From positions 1 to 20,173 of the IMG/VR virus record IMGVR_UViG_3300034682_000173: DNA of 20,173 nt. The stretch is one strand, 5' to 3'. The stretch comes from a virus. Under the pieces are notes generated by a model, which saw only the letters and a program-made list of their open reading frames with translations, did not search any database and was not told where the DNA came from. The first letter of the stretch is position 1. Each line of letters opens with the position of its first letter. The position numbers and the translations under genes were made by a program. This document shows, in pieces, positions 1-7,908 of the stretch.

Positions 1-544
1 CATCACGTTTTTCGGTGATGAGCCGGTGTAACACCAACCCTGCTTGCCCTGCGGTCATGTTCGCCATGATCCAGCTGATGCCGGGTGTACGTTGTCGGTT
101 ACCTTTCTTACCCGTAGGGATGGAGTACCCCAACTGGCGGAGCAGTCTGGCTTGATTGCGAGTTGCCGGAGCATCCGGATCCGTTTTCTCGCGCTCACGC
201 CTGGCCTGCCTGGCTGTGTATGTTTCGGTTACGCCGTGTTGGTGCTTGTAGGCGATGGCGGATGTCAGCCCATTACGCCATCCCACCGCCGTTTGTTCTG
301 TCGTTGTCTTTGCGGCCAGACCGCGGGCCATCTTGCGCAACATGCGCCGCTTGCCCTGCTTTCTGGCTTCCCATGCCGTGCCATCCGGAGAGCGTTGCTC
401 GCGGATGTTTTGTCGCGTTTCCTTGATTATTTCGCGGCCAATTTTTGCCAATACTTGCCGACGCTTACCGGGTGTCAGTTTCAGCAGCTCTAACTGCTGC
501 GTCAGCGCCAGGGATGATTGTTGGTTCAATCGGATTCGGATCAT
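1..544 (-). CDS. S: Tail completion / virion morphogenesis protein (gpS-like), 3' end cut by window
   Basis: The reading frame starts at an ATG whose ATGA overlaps the stop of the upstream gene, and stays open to the window edge for 181 codons. I translated it by hand: it begins MIRIRLNQQSSLALTQQLEL, continues with a KIGREIIKETRQNIREQ segment, then SPDGTAWEARK, and later the basic KRRMLRKMARGLAAKT. The N-terminal helix, the 'SPDGTAW' turn and the basic 'K-K-M-L' stretch are typical of the phage virion morphogenesis / tail completion family (P2 gpS, Mu gpG). The family acts at the head-proximal tail end to make tails competent for joining to heads. Its place straight after the gpR-like gene agrees with P2 order. 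The C-terminus is not visible. Confidence 0.85.
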   Translation of the reverse strand, partial: MIRIRLNQQSSLALTQQLELLKLTPGKRRQVLAKIGREIIKETRQNIREQRSPDGTAWEARKQGKRRMLRKMARGLAAKTTTEQTAVGWRNGLTSAIAYKHQHGVTETYTARQARREREKTDPDAPATRNQARLLRQLGYSIPTGKKGNRQRTPGISWIMANMTAGQAGLVLHRLITEKRD

Positions 545-1041
545 GGTTGACCATCCAGCGGCGCATCTGGCAAGGAGCCAACGGTCAGCTCCCCGTGCTC
601 GGCAACCCAGATCTCATAGGGCGCTACGGTGTAGCGCTGGCCGTCATAGCGAACCGGTCCATTCACATCGGGCAGCAACCGCAGGGGCTCGCTGAACGTG
701 ACGGTGATTTCCAGATCGGCGGTGTTGTCGTCGTCTGGGGTGACGGCATAGGTCGGGTCTGGCAGCTCCAGCCCCTCGCGTTCGTCGTCGTGGTCTTGCA
801 GCCAACCCGCCACAATTGCCAGCACTGTGGCTGGGTCAGCCTCGCGGAACGGTAGCCGCTCGATGTAAATCACGGCGTCATATTGCAACCGGCCCACATC
901 AACGCCCTGTCCCTGGTCTTTCGGGCAGAGTTGAATGGTCCCGTTCTCCATCCAGCTATCGAGGCCGCGACGGCATTTCTCCGGCAGGGCATCTTTGATC
1001 GCGGCTGTCAGTGCCTTGAGGTAGTAGCCTTGGCCGCTCAT
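541..1041 (-). CDS. R: Tail completion protein, gpR-like
   Basis: 166 residues, close to P2 gpR in length (about 155). It overlaps L upstream (ATGA) and S downstream (ATGA), so translation is probably coupled. Features shared with the gpR family as I remember it: an N-terminal helix (about residues 5-20), a W-x-E-N-G-T-I segment near 30-36, an alternating hydrophobic strand (AVIYIE, about 55-60), an 'LAIVAGWLQDH' helix, and a C-terminal acidic strand-rich part. Together with gpS it is thought to finish the tail so that it can join the head. The assignment rests on gene order plus weak family resemblance; I see no enzymatic motif. The protein is acidic, with DDD and DDE clusters in its second half. 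Confidence 0.75.
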   Translation of the reverse strand: MSGQGYYLKALTAAIKDALPEKCRRGLDSWMENGTIQLCPKDQGQGVDVGRLQYDAVIYIERLPFREADPATVLAIVAGWLQDHDDEREGLELPDPTYAVTPDDDNTADLEITVTFSEPLRLLPDVNGPVRYDGQRYTVAPYEIWVAEHGELTVGSLPDAPLDGQP

Positions 1042-1499
1042 ATCAGTGATACCCCCACTCGGCCGCGCAGCTTCAAGGTGCGGATCCGTTGCTGACTGGT
1101 TGCCAGCAGGCTGTCTCGGGTCTCACGGGCACTCACGGCCTGGTTGTTGGCGGTCGCACGTTGGGTTGCCGTGTTCCACTCGGTGATCATGTCGGCCTTG
1201 GCCCGTGCAAAGACGGCCTGCCAATAGAGCTCGGTGGTCTGGTTGATGCCTGGCGCCAACGATGGCCCCGGAACGTCTTGTGCGCGCTTATACCCTTGAT
1301 CCAACCACTCGGCCTTTCGTGCTTCCAGCAGGGGGTTTATTTCGGCAACAGCGGCCAACACGGCTCCGGCGACTGCAGACGGATCTACATCGGCGGGCAC
1401 AACGCCTCTGCGCTCAAAATCAGCGACGGCGATATCTGGCCAAAACCCATCATTGCTGATGGTGGTGGCTTGATAGTTGGCTTCGTTACCTGAAAACAT
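1038..1499 (-). CDS. L: Head completion/stabilization protein gpL
   Basis: 153 residues from the chosen ATG. The frame is also open from an ATG at 1520, but the internal ATG (MFSGNEANYQ) has an AGGGGG Shine-Dalgarno core just upstream, so 1499 is preferred. The pattern FWPDI-x-VADFERR near the N-terminus, the central 'WLDQGY' segment, 'YWQAVFARAKADMI' and the basic C-terminal 'RIRTLKLRGRVGVSLI' match the P2 GpL family well. GpL binds the capsid after DNA packaging and stabilises filled heads. It sits between M and R as in P2, and its stop overlaps the start of R. Confidence 0.9.
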   Translation of the reverse strand: MFSGNEANYQATTISNDGFWPDIAVADFERRGVVPADVDPSAVAGAVLAAVAEINPLLEARKAEWLDQGYKRAQDVPGPSLAPGINQTTELYWQAVFARAKADMITEWNTATQRATANNQAVSARETRDSLLATSQQRIRTLKLRGRVGVSLI

Positions 1500-1611
1500 G
1501 TAACCCCCTGTGTGACTCAAATCGGTGTGCCGGTGACGCCACGGATCTACAGCTCACCAGATCACTCCGGCTGCCTCCCCGCCCCGGCACATGGCGTGCG
1601 GGAGATGGTGC

Positions 1612-2328
1612 TTACTCTTTCCCTTGCTGCAGCGCCCGGATGCGCATGGCAATCCGTTCGCGGTGCGTCTTGACGCCAATCGCCGGGTGGAACTCTTCGG
1701 CCTTGGCCAGTAACTCATCGGCCTGTTTCAAGGTTTCCAGATCAGACACGGCGCTGGCGACCGGCTTGCCTTGCTCATCGGTGAGCAGCAGCAGGCCTGC
1801 CGTCTTCAGCCATTTGGCGGTCAGTGGCTCGTTCAGGCGCCATTCGTTCATCACTTTGACCAGTACTTGGCTGAACCAGGGTTCCACGGCGTTGCCGCGC
1901 TGGATCTCGGGTTCTGCCCACTCCAGTACCGTGTCGGCTACGAAGTGCGGCCAGTCGCGCTTGATGGTGCTCGGGGTGGCCTGCTGTTGGGTGATAGCGA
2001 TATCGGCCCATGCTAGAGCGGTTTCAAAGTCGCCCACGTCAAACAACCAGATGATGAGCTGGGCAAACAGCGGGTTGCTGAATACCTCGCCCTTTTCCAA
2101 ATACTTCGCGGCAAACGGGAGGTACTTGGGCAGCAACTCGGCGCGCTTGAGTTCTACGCGGTCAGCGGTGCGGTCCAGACTGCGCAGGCGAGTGATGTCG
2201 GCATCCAGCGCCAGCAGCTGCAGGTGCAGACTATCGGCAACTGGTCCGAATACTTCGCCTGTGCTGGCCGCCGTTGCGGCGGCCTGCTGGGCTTGATGGC
2301 GTTGTTTGTGCTGACGGAATACGCTCAT
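1612..2328 (-). CDS. M: Terminase small subunit / endonuclease gpM
   Basis: 238 residues, near P2 gpM (about 247). The N-terminus is basic and Gln/Ala-rich (MSVFRQHKQRHQAQQAAATA), followed by helical 'RAELLPKYLPFAAKYLEKG', 'NPLFAQLIIWLFDVGDFETALAWADIAI' and 'RDWPHFVADTVLEWAE'. These segments are characteristic of the P2 small terminase family. With gpP, gpM cuts concatemers or circles at cos. It lies 10 bp after N and about 110 bp before L. That latter gap (1500-1611) contains no gene; an imperfect GC-rich inverted repeat (CTCCCCGC / GCGGGAG) is visible there. Confidence 0.93.
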   Translation of the reverse strand: MSVFRQHKQRHQAQQAAATAASTGEVFGPVADSLHLQLLALDADITRLRSLDRTADRVELKRAELLPKYLPFAAKYLEKGEVFSNPLFAQLIIWLFDVGDFETALAWADIAITQQQATPSTIKRDWPHFVADTVLEWAEPEIQRGNAVEPWFSQVLVKVMNEWRLNEPLTAKWLKTAGLLLLTDEQGKPVASAVSDLETLKQADELLAKAEEFHPAIGVKTHRERIAMRIRALQQGKE

Positions 2329-2338
2329 GGATCACCCC

Positions 2339-3352
2339 TTACGGCTTGGGCCCAATGACCACATCGGTGGCGGCACCGAATGCCAGATAGTCGCCGATGG
2401 CATAGCCTTCATTGCGCCAGTACTTGTTCTCCCAGGCCTTGCGATCCTGGTTGTTGTCAGCCTGGCGCTGACGGGTACCGCGCTGGGTATAGAGGTGCAG
2501 GTTTTCCAGCATGGTGACGACGATGGCATTCGCCGGGAAGAACGGCGGTGACATAGCCGGACGACCGGCAATGGTGTTCGCCAGTGATTGGGCGGCCTGC
2601 TGCTCGGTCGGTTTGTTCGCCTCATCAAACAGGCGGGCCTGTGCGGCTGACAGCAGATCCGCGCCAACCAACACGACAAGGCGCGGGTCGGTGCGATACA
2701 CAGGATCAATCTGGTTGTTGATGATGTCTGAGGCGATGGCATCCAGCGTTTTGTAGTCACCCGCGCCATCGGCATCGAAATAGACCTTGGTGGTCACTAC
2801 CTGGCTGCCGTTGTTGAATTCCTTGGCTAGCTGGATCCAGCCTTTATTGACATCTTCGCCGTTCGGATTGGCGTTCGGATCGGTGGTGGCGGCAGTCTTT
2901 GCCACGCCGTGCCAGCCGATGCGGATCATGTCCAGGGCAAAGCAGCGATTGGCAAAGCTGTTTACCCGAGCAAAAAACTCGCCTTCACCGCCACTGTTCG
3001 CCCACGAGCTCAACGTGGCCCATGGCAGGGCGGCGCAGGAGTCGGTTTCGACCAGGGTGTAGGAATTGCCAGCCACACCGACGTTCTTGGTAAATCGTCC
3101 GTTTTCCTTTCGGCCGGTATAGAGGCCACCGATGCCGACTTCAACCACTTGACCGGTCAGCTGATCCACGTCAGCCATGGTGATGCGGTTTAGAAAGTCA
3201 GCGGATGCCAACAGCGCATCGCGCAGGCGGGTTTCCATCGGCGGTGACACATTGAACTGCTCTTTGATCTGTTCAGGTGCCAGTCCATATTGCTTTGCCA
3301 GCTCAACCCGGTAGTGGTTGAGCATGATGCTGGCGGTTGCAGATAAATTCAT
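2339..3352 (-). CDS. N: Major capsid protein gpN
   Basis: 337 residues against about 357 in P2. It begins MNLSATASIMLNHYRVELAK, and contains 'FNVSPPMETRLRDALLASADFLNRIT', 'LPWATLSSWANSG', 'FANRCFALDMIRIGWHGVAAKT'-like sequence and the acidic loop 'ANPNGEDVNKGWIQ'. All are recognisable parts of the P2 capsid family (HK97-type fold). In P2 the N-terminus is trimmed by the gpO protease; a matching cut near residue 30 would be expected, but I cannot locate it. It is flanked 9 bp upstream by O and 10 bp downstream by M, which indicates one late operon. Confidence 0.95.
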   Translation of the reverse strand: MNLSATASIMLNHYRVELAKQYGLAPEQIKEQFNVSPPMETRLRDALLASADFLNRITMADVDQLTGQVVEVGIGGLYTGRKENGRFTKNVGVAGNSYTLVETDSCAALPWATLSSWANSGGEGEFFARVNSFANRCFALDMIRIGWHGVAKTAATTDPNANPNGEDVNKGWIQLAKEFNNGSQVVTTKVYFDADGAGDYKTLDAIASDIINNQIDPVYRTDPRLVVLVGADLLSAAQARLFDEANKPTEQQAAQSLANTIAGRPAMSPPFFPANAIVVTMLENLHLYTQRGTRQRQADNNQDRKAWENKYWRNEGYAIGDYLAFGAATDVVIGPKP

Positions 3353-3361
3353 GACGGCTCC

Positions 3362-4243
3362 TTAGACCAGTTGAACGACGTTGCCTGCCGGGTTGTGCGG
3401 CGGCTCTTGGTTCGGCTTCTCTTGCAAGAGGCTGGCAAACTTGGTTTCCAAGCCGCTCTGCTTCTCGCCAACGGACTTCACCGCCGCCAGCAATTCGCTG
3501 AACTGCTCCGGGGTGACGCCGGTTACCTGGGCTGTGACTGGTTCGGTGACGGGCGCAGTTGCTGTGGGCGCGGTCCCTTGCAAGGCGGCAAACTTATCGA
3601 CCTTTTCTTGCAGGGCGGTTTGTTTATCCGCGACGCCAGCAATCAGCCCTTTGAGCTCATTGAACTGTTCTACTTTCATTTCATCGGTGTCCTCTGGTTC
3701 CGGCGTTTGTGGGGTGGGTTCGCCGTGGGTGGAGAGAAAGTTTTTCAGCGCAGCAAAGAACCCTGTTTCGTTTGGTTGGGATGACTCACTCAGGGAGCCC
3801 AGCGTTAGCGGCTCACTCGCGCAGGTCACGGCTGGGATTTGCTTGCTGGCGAACTGCAGGCGAGTGGTTCCAGTACTGGCTGGGGTATCGGTTACGCCGA
3901 GACCAAACAAGTAGGTCTTGCCATCTCCGGCGAAGTCTTCAACCGGCTCGATGGAACAGAACTTGTATTGGCCGTTTTGGTTGTAATAGATGAGATCGCG
4001 GGTCGGAGAGAGCTGGGCAAACAACTTCATTTTGCCGTCTACTTCTTCGGCTTTGAGTGCCAGCACATCGCCCATCGCGTAATAGCGTTGATGGTCCGGC
4101 CAGAGGCTAGCGCTATAGAATTCAGGGTCATAGCTCTCGGCCATGTCGGTCAGCCATTCGCGCTTGATTTGACGCTCATCGACTGTCTGCCCTTCAGTGG
4201 CGATACATACCCAGTCGGTTCTCAGTTTCGATGCGCTGCTCAC
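3362..4243 (-). CDS. O: Capsid scaffold and maturation protease gpO
   Basis: About 293 residues from a GTG start at 4243. The frame is open further, from TTG at 4276, but the GTG has a strong AAGAGGGG site 7 nt upstream and gives an N-terminus the same length as P2 gpO. P2 gpO is a serine protease with an Asp-His-Ser triad. By alignment from memory, the counterparts here are Asp22 (in TVDERQ), His51 (in WPDHQRY) and Ser97 (in KFCSIEP). The family hallmark 'GLGVTDTPASTGTTRL' follows. The C-terminal half is a Gln/Lys/Glu-rich coiled-coil scaffold ('FNELKGLIAGVADKQTALQE'), ending in a low-complexity tail with a Pro/Thr/Val linker between the two parts. It processes capsid, portal and itself. Confidence 0.93.
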   Translation of the reverse strand: MSSASKLRTDWVCIATEGQTVDERQIKREWLTDMAESYDPEFYSASLWPDHQRYYAMGDVLALKAEEVDGKMKLFAQLSPTRDLIYYNQNGQYKFCSIEPVEDFAGDGKTYLFGLGVTDTPASTGTTRLQFASKQIPAVTCASEPLTLGSLSESSQPNETGFFAALKNFLSTHGEPTPQTPEPEDTDEMKVEQFNELKGLIAGVADKQTALQEKVDKFAALQGTAPTATAPVTEPVTAQVTGVTPEQFSELLAAVKSVGEKQSGLETKFASLLQEKPNQEPPHNPAGNVVQLV

Positions 4244-4429
4244 ATGTACGCCCCTCTTATCCGCGGCCTGTTTCAATCTGTTGGCGACAGAGTAGGGCTG
4301 TTAAGACGCTGTTTCATGTGGTCGAGTTCTGGCGGATTCGGATATCGGCGATATCGGAATTTTGCGGAATCGAACTACCCGTTACCCCTGGTTTGCAGCC
4401 GTTAAGATGACGACGAAACAGGGGGGACG
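4244..4429. promoter_or_regulatory. Divergent late promoter region between O and P, with a 15-bp quasi-palindrome
   Basis: In P2 this gap carries back-to-back late promoters activated by Ogr. Here it holds GATATCGGC followed directly by GATATCGGA at 4341-4358. Read another way, GATATC-GGC-GATATC (4341-4355) is a near-perfect palindrome. I looked for the P2 Ogr half-sites (TGT-N12-ACA) and found none, and no convincing -35/-10 pair, as expected for activator-dependent promoters. The promoter role is inferred from gene direction; only the repeat is seen directly. Confidence 0.55.
4251..4258 (-). promoter_or_regulatory. Ribosome binding site that fixes the start of O
   Basis: On the minus strand AAGAGGGG is followed by 7 nt and then GTG. 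No comparable site stands before the longer TTG-started frame. This favours the GTG at 4243 as the true start. Confidence 0.7.
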
Positions 4430-6229
4430 ATGGCCTATTGTGAGGAAATACGGCTCGCAGCGATGAGGCTCTATCTCAAGCGCTGGACGCCGAAAGAGAT
4501 CAAAGATGAACTCGGGTTGGCATCACCCCGGGTCGTTTACTATTGGGCTGAGAAATACAATTGGGCCGATCTGCTCTCTGAGGAATCCATAGAGGACGGC
4601 ATAGCCCGGCGCATCCAGTTGCTGACAACACGGGAGAATAAAAACCGTGATGAGCTGGATGAACTGGATCGGCTGATTGGGCACCATGTAAAGCTGATCG
4701 CGCACCGCGCCAAAACTGAGCGGCAGCAACAGCGACAGACAGAAACTGGCGAGCGGTATGATGCCGACAGCAAACCCGATACTCGGGTGGAACGGGGTGG
4801 CGATAAGCCCAGACGCCGCGGCGGCAAGCCCCCGAAAAACGATGTTAGCGAACTGACTGCAGAGAGCTTTCATGCGTGGTTGGATACCTTGTTTGGCTAC
4901 CAGCTGCGGTGCCGTGATGCCAAGAACGACCCCGAGATCCCCCGCACACGAAACATCCTCAAGTCACGCCAGATCGGCATGACTTACTATTTTGCTGGTG
5001 AGGCGTTAGAGGATGCGATCCTGACGGGTGGCAATCAGATATTCCTGTCTGCTACTCGCGGCCAAGCCGAGGTGTTCCGCTCATACATCATCAAGATCGC
5101 CCAAGAGTTTTTAGGCGTCACCCTGACTGGCAACCCCATCACGCTATCCAATGGGGCCAACCTCTATTTCCTAGCAACCTCCAGCCAGTCGGCCCAGTCG
5201 CGATCCGGCAATGTGTATATCGATGAATACTTCTGGATCCGTGACTTCACAAAGCTGAACAACGTGGCCGCCGCAATGGCGACCCAAACCAAATGGCGAA
5301 AGACCTACTTCTCTACTCCGAGCGCGAAGAATCACTCAGCCTATCCGTTCTGGACTGGTGATACCTGGCGAGGTGAAAAAAAGGCGCGGCAAAACGCGGA
5401 GTTCCCTGGCTTTGATGATCTGCGCGATGGCGGGCGTATCTGTCCCGATCGGCAGTGGCGATATGTCATCACGGTTGAGGATGCGGTGGCGCTGGGCCTC
5501 AACTTGGTGGATCTCGATGAGCTGCGGGACGAGAACTCAGAGGCGGCCTGGCTCAATCTGTATATGTGCCAGTTCGTGGATGATGCGGCCAGCGTGTTCA
5601 AGTTCCACGATCTGGAGCAGTGCTATACCGATGCCGCGCACTGGACCGATTTTCAACCGCGCAACCGCCGGCCGTTTGGCGAGCGCGAGGTGTGGCTTGG
5701 ATATGACCCGAGCCGCACCCGGGATAATGCCACCCTGGTGGTGCTGGCGCCGCCGATGACGGTGGCCGAGCGGTTCCGGGTGCTGGAGCGTGTGCAATGG
5801 CGCGGCCTCAATTTCCGCTATCAGGCCAGTGAGATTATCAAGATAGCCGAGCGCTACCGGGTGACCTATATCGGTATCGATATCACCGGGATCGGCTATG
5901 GGGTATATGACGAACTCAAGGACCATTTCGGCAGCAAGTGCCGAGCTATCCATTACTCGGTCGAGAGCAAGAACGAGTTAGTTCTCAAGATGATCGATCT
6001 GGTTGAGGGGCAACGCATCCAGTGGGATGCAGGCAGTAAGGATATTCCCGCCGCATTTATGGCCATCAAGCGCGGAACCACCGGATCCGGCAACGCCATG
6101 ACTTTCCGAGCTGGCAGAGATGCTACTACTGGCCATGCCGATGTCTTCTTCGCTATCGCCCACGCTGCGGCCAATGAGCCGCTGAATACAAACCGCAAAA
6201 CTAAATCTCGATGGGTAGCCGCCGCATGA
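4430..6229 (+). CDS. P: Terminase large subunit (ATPase and nuclease) gpP
   Basis: 599 residues, about the size of P2 gpP (590). The start has an AGGGGGG site just upstream. The N-terminus is a helix-turn-helix (about 7-43: RLYLKRWTPKEIKDELGL). A charged linker (95-140) follows. The ATPase has a deviant Walker A, K-S-R-Q-I-G-M-T (178-185), and a Walker B ending Y-I-D-E (263-266). The C-terminal nuclease domain shows RNase H-like acidic residues: Asp426 (WLGYDPS), Asp484 (IGIDITG) and Asp571 (GHADVFF). The protein pumps DNA into the prohead and, with gpM, makes the cos cut. Its TGA overlaps the ATG of the portal gene. Confidence 0.96.
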   Translation: MAYCEEIRLAAMRLYLKRWTPKEIKDELGLASPRVVYYWAEKYNWADLLSEESIEDGIARRIQLLTTRENKNRDELDELDRLIGHHVKLIAHRAKTERQQQRQTETGERYDADSKPDTRVERGGDKPRRRGGKPPKNDVSELTAESFHAWLDTLFGYQLRCRDAKNDPEIPRTRNILKSRQIGMTYYFAGEALEDAILTGGNQIFLSATRGQAEVFRSYIIKIAQEFLGVTLTGNPITLSNGANLYFLATSSQSAQSRSGNVYIDEYFWIRDFTKLNNVAAAMATQTKWRKTYFSTPSAKNHSAYPFWTGDTWRGEKKARQNAEFPGFDDLRDGGRICPDRQWRYVITVEDAVALGLNLVDLDELRDENSEAAWLNLYMCQFVDDAASVFKFHDLEQCYTDAAHWTDFQPRNRRPFGEREVWLGYDPSRTRDNATLVVLAPPMTVAERFRVLERVQWRGLNFRYQASEIIKIAERYRVTYIGIDITGIGYGVYDELKDHFGSKCRAIHYSVESKNELVLKMIDLVEGQRIQWDAGSKDIPAAFMAIKRGTTGSGNAMTFRAGRDATTGHADVFFAIAHAAANEPLNTNRKTKSRWVAAA

Positions 6230-7251
6230 AAAAAACACACCAAGCCAAACCTCGCGCCATGATCCAGGCTGCCGCTGAGACTCCATCAGTTGGTAAGAAC
6301 TCCCCGGTGATGTTCAGCCTGCCCGAGCCTGTTGATACGTCGCGCTGGCTGACGGATTACACCGAGCTGTTCTATGACGAATGGCGCAACCACTACTGCT
6401 TGCCCGTCAGCCGTAAAGGCTTGGCGACTATCAGCCGAGTGAATGCCCACCACGGGGCGATGATATACGCCCGGCGGAATATGATATCTGGCCGGTTCGT
6501 GGGGGGCGGTGGCCTGCAGCTGCAGGATATGCAGGCGTTCTGCCACAACTGGATCCAGTTCGGCGATTCGGCGTTTCTCAAAATCCGCAACTGGCTTGGC
6601 CAGGTAGTGAGGCTGTCGGTGTTACCGGCCATGTATCTCCGGCGCCGCCGTGATGGCGGATTCAATCTTGTTGATCGCTACGACTCGGTAACCGCTCGTT
6701 ATGAGGCCGATGATGTGATTTTCATTCGGCAGTATGACCCTGAACAGCAGGTCTATGGGTTGCCCGATTACCTGGGCGGTATGCAATCGGCCTTGCTGAA
6801 TCGGGATGCCACGTTATTCCGGCGGAAATATTTCATCAACGGCGCGCACATGGGCTTCATCTTCTATGCCACGGATCCAGATATGGACGATGAGAAAGAA
6901 AAGGAGATGAAAGAGCTGATCGCGCAATCCAAGGGCGTTGGTAATTTCCGGAGCCTGTTTGTAAACATCCCGAACGGCAAGCCGGACGGGATCAAAATTA
7001 TTCCGGTCGGAGACATTGCGACCAAGGATGAGTTTGCGAACGTGAAGGGGATCACCGCCCAGGATGTTCTAACCGCGCACCGGTTCCCGGCTGCGCTTGC
7101 CGGGATCATCCCGACGAACAGCGGCGGGCTGGGTGACCCGCAAAAGTATGAGGCCACTTATGCGAAGACAGAGGTTTTCCCCATCTGCCGACTGATTGCA
7201 GATGCATGCTCTGCGGCTGGAATATCATTGGATTTCAACCTGGAGGTTTGA
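6226..7251 (+). CDS. Q: Portal protein gpQ
   Basis: 341 residues from the ATG that overlaps the terminase stop (ATGA); P2 gpQ has 344. A longer frame from 6211 is possible, but the overlap start fits coupled translation better. Typical portal-family segments are 'YYDEWRNHY'-like sequence near 50-60, 'HHGAMIYARRNMI', 'FCHNWIQFGDSAFLKI', 'RQYDPEQQVYGLPDYLGGMQSALLN', 'FRRKYFINGAHMGFI' and the C-terminal 'HRFPAALAGIIPTNSGGLGDPQKYE'. Twelve copies form the ring through which DNA enters the head. Its C-terminal end is followed by a 108-bp leader to the Ogr-like gene. Confidence 0.95.
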   Translation: MKKTHQAKPRAMIQAAAETPSVGKNSPVMFSLPEPVDTSRWLTDYTELFYDEWRNHYCLPVSRKGLATISRVNAHHGAMIYARRNMISGRFVGGGGLQLQDMQAFCHNWIQFGDSAFLKIRNWLGQVVRLSVLPAMYLRRRRDGGFNLVDRYDSVTARYEADDVIFIRQYDPEQQVYGLPDYLGGMQSALLNRDATLFRRKYFINGAHMGFIFYATDPDMDDEKEKEMKELIAQSKGVGNFRSLFVNIPNGKPDGIKIIPVGDIATKDEFANVKGITAQDVLTAHRFPAALAGIIPTNSGGLGDPQKYEATYAKTEVFPICRLIADACSAAGISLDFNLEV

Positions 7252-7278
7252 TAACTGTTTTTATATCCACCTGTCGGT

Positions 7279-7308
7279 TTGTTTTTGTGCAACCCATTGG
7301 TTTAATAT
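7279..7308 (+). promoter_or_regulatory. Possible promoter of the ogr-like gene
   Basis: TTGTTT (7279-7284), an 18-bp spacer and TAATAT (7303-7308) lie in the 108-bp gap upstream of the zinc-finger gene. The gap is much more AT-rich than its surroundings. This is a sequence match only, and the gene could also be read from the P-Q transcript. Confidence 0.35.
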
Positions 7309-7359
7309 GTCAATGTTTGCCATGGGGCAATAAAAACAATAATACGCACGGGGGTGGGT

Positions 7360-7620
7360 ATGCGAGTAATTTGCCGGGAGTGTGGAGCCTTTGGCCGCAT
7401 CACGAAAACAAACCGGATGAGCCGGGATTATGCGGTGCTGTACTGCCAGTGCGGTGATGCAGAGTGCGGTCATACATGGGTAGCCGACTTAGGTTTTAAG
7501 CACACACTGAGCCCTAGTTCTAAATCCGCTGAGCAGCTGGCTTTAGATTTTGTTCGGGCCTTGTCACCTGGCGGCCGCCAGATGGTTCTCTCACAACTGC
7601 AACTGCAAGGGGCGCACTGA
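7360..7620 (+). CDS. ogr: Ogr/Delta-type zinc-finger activator of late transcription
   Basis: 86 residues from the ATG at 7360, which follows GGGGGTGG; a GTG two codons earlier is the alternative. The N-terminal half has Cys5-X2-Cys8-X22-Cys31-X4-Cys36. This is the same C-X2-C-X22-C-X4-C spacing as in P2 Ogr and P4 Delta, which bind one zinc and touch RNA polymerase alpha at late promoters. An additional Cys29 lies next to the third ligand. The C-terminal half ('AEQLALDFVRALSPGGRQMVLSQ') is helical and longer than in P2 Ogr (72 residues). The gene stands right after Q, whereas P2 ogr lies at the far end by the attachment site. It is closed by a strong terminator that overlaps its last codons. 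Confidence 0.85.
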   Translation: MRVICRECGAFGRITKTNRMSRDYAVLYCQCGDAECGHTWVADLGFKHTLSPSSKSAEQLALDFVRALSPGGRQMVLSQLQLQGAH

Positions 7621-7636
7621 GCGCCCCTTGTTTTAT
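7606..7636 (+). terminator. Intrinsic terminator after the ogr-like gene
   Basis: CAAGGGGCGC, loop ACTGA and GCGCCCCTTG form a perfect 10-bp stem, followed by TTTTATT. The stem begins inside the last codons of the ogr-like gene and the TGA lies in the loop. The T-run is on the plus side only, so it acts mainly on plus-strand transcripts and ends the P-Q-ogr unit. Confidence 0.9.
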
Positions 7637-7782
7637 TCCCCCTCCAACGCTGCAATGACTCTCTCTAACTTTCGCTGGATCATGGTGTCCCGTCTGTCCA
7701 TCTGCTGGCAATCATGCCACTCGACCAGCATCAATGCCTGGATCAGTAGCTCTATCATTGTGTCTCTATCGTTCCTGCTCAT
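7633..7782 (-). CDS. Small hypothetical protein, antisense to flanking genes
   Basis: 49 residues from the ATG at 7782 (MSRNDRDTMIELLIQALMLV...), with a GGAG about 10 nt upstream. The frame also extends upstream to a GTG at 7842, without a good ribosome site. The product is predicted helical and amphipathic, and it contains two similar charged turns, R-N-D-R-D-T-M-I and R-R-D-T-M-I, about 24 residues apart, which hint at an internal repeat. No known family is recognised. It is convergent with the ogr-like gene, and its stop codon lies in the T-run of that gene's terminator. It is the only minus-strand gene in the 4244-8433 interval. I give it a moderate chance of being real. Confidence 0.45.
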   Translation of the reverse strand: MSRNDRDTMIELLIQALMLVEWHDCQQMDRRDTMIQRKLERVIAALEGE

Positions 7783-7880
7783 TATTTTTGGGCTCCGTGC
7801 TCTTACTGCTTTGATTGAATCCAACAGCCCCAAATAGAGCACATGCTCAATTTCAAAAATATTCGTGCATCGATGCCGAC

Positions 7881-7908
7881 TTCCACTTTTGGAACTACTG
7901 TTTATAAA
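7881..7908 (+). promoter_or_regulatory. Possible promoter/operator upstream of the HTH gene
   Basis: A TATAAA -10-like element (7903-7908) has no good -35. The -35 position is covered by an inverted repeat, TTCCA-CTTT-TGGAA (7881-7894). A second short inverted repeat, AAACC-CTCC-GGTTT, follows at 7906-7919. Such an arrangement would suit a regulated promoter. Evidence is limited to the sequence. Confidence 0.3.

Noticed and set aside
1521-1611. Possible terminator in the M-L gap (CTCCCCGC / GCGGGAG)
   Set aside because: The stem needs a bulge, the loop is long and no T-run follows on either strand. The late operon is expected to continue through it.
1640-2296. A 218-residue open frame on the plus strand opposite gene M
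   Set aside because: It is a shadow of gpM: low-complexity Ser/Arg/Ala composition, no ribosome site and no family resemblance, while the minus strand carries a recognisable terminase subunit.
3839-4405. A 188-residue plus-strand frame across the start of O and the divergent gap
   Set aside because: It lies opposite the conserved protease part of gpO and would run through the late promoter gap. It has no ribosome site and no coherent domain.
4276-4429. P2-type Ogr boxes (TGT-N12-ACA)
   Set aside because: The TGT triplets at 4269, 4279, 4299, 4310 and 4317 and the ACA triplets at 4287 and 4418 do not give a 12-bp spacing. The nearest pairs are 5 or 15 bp apart.
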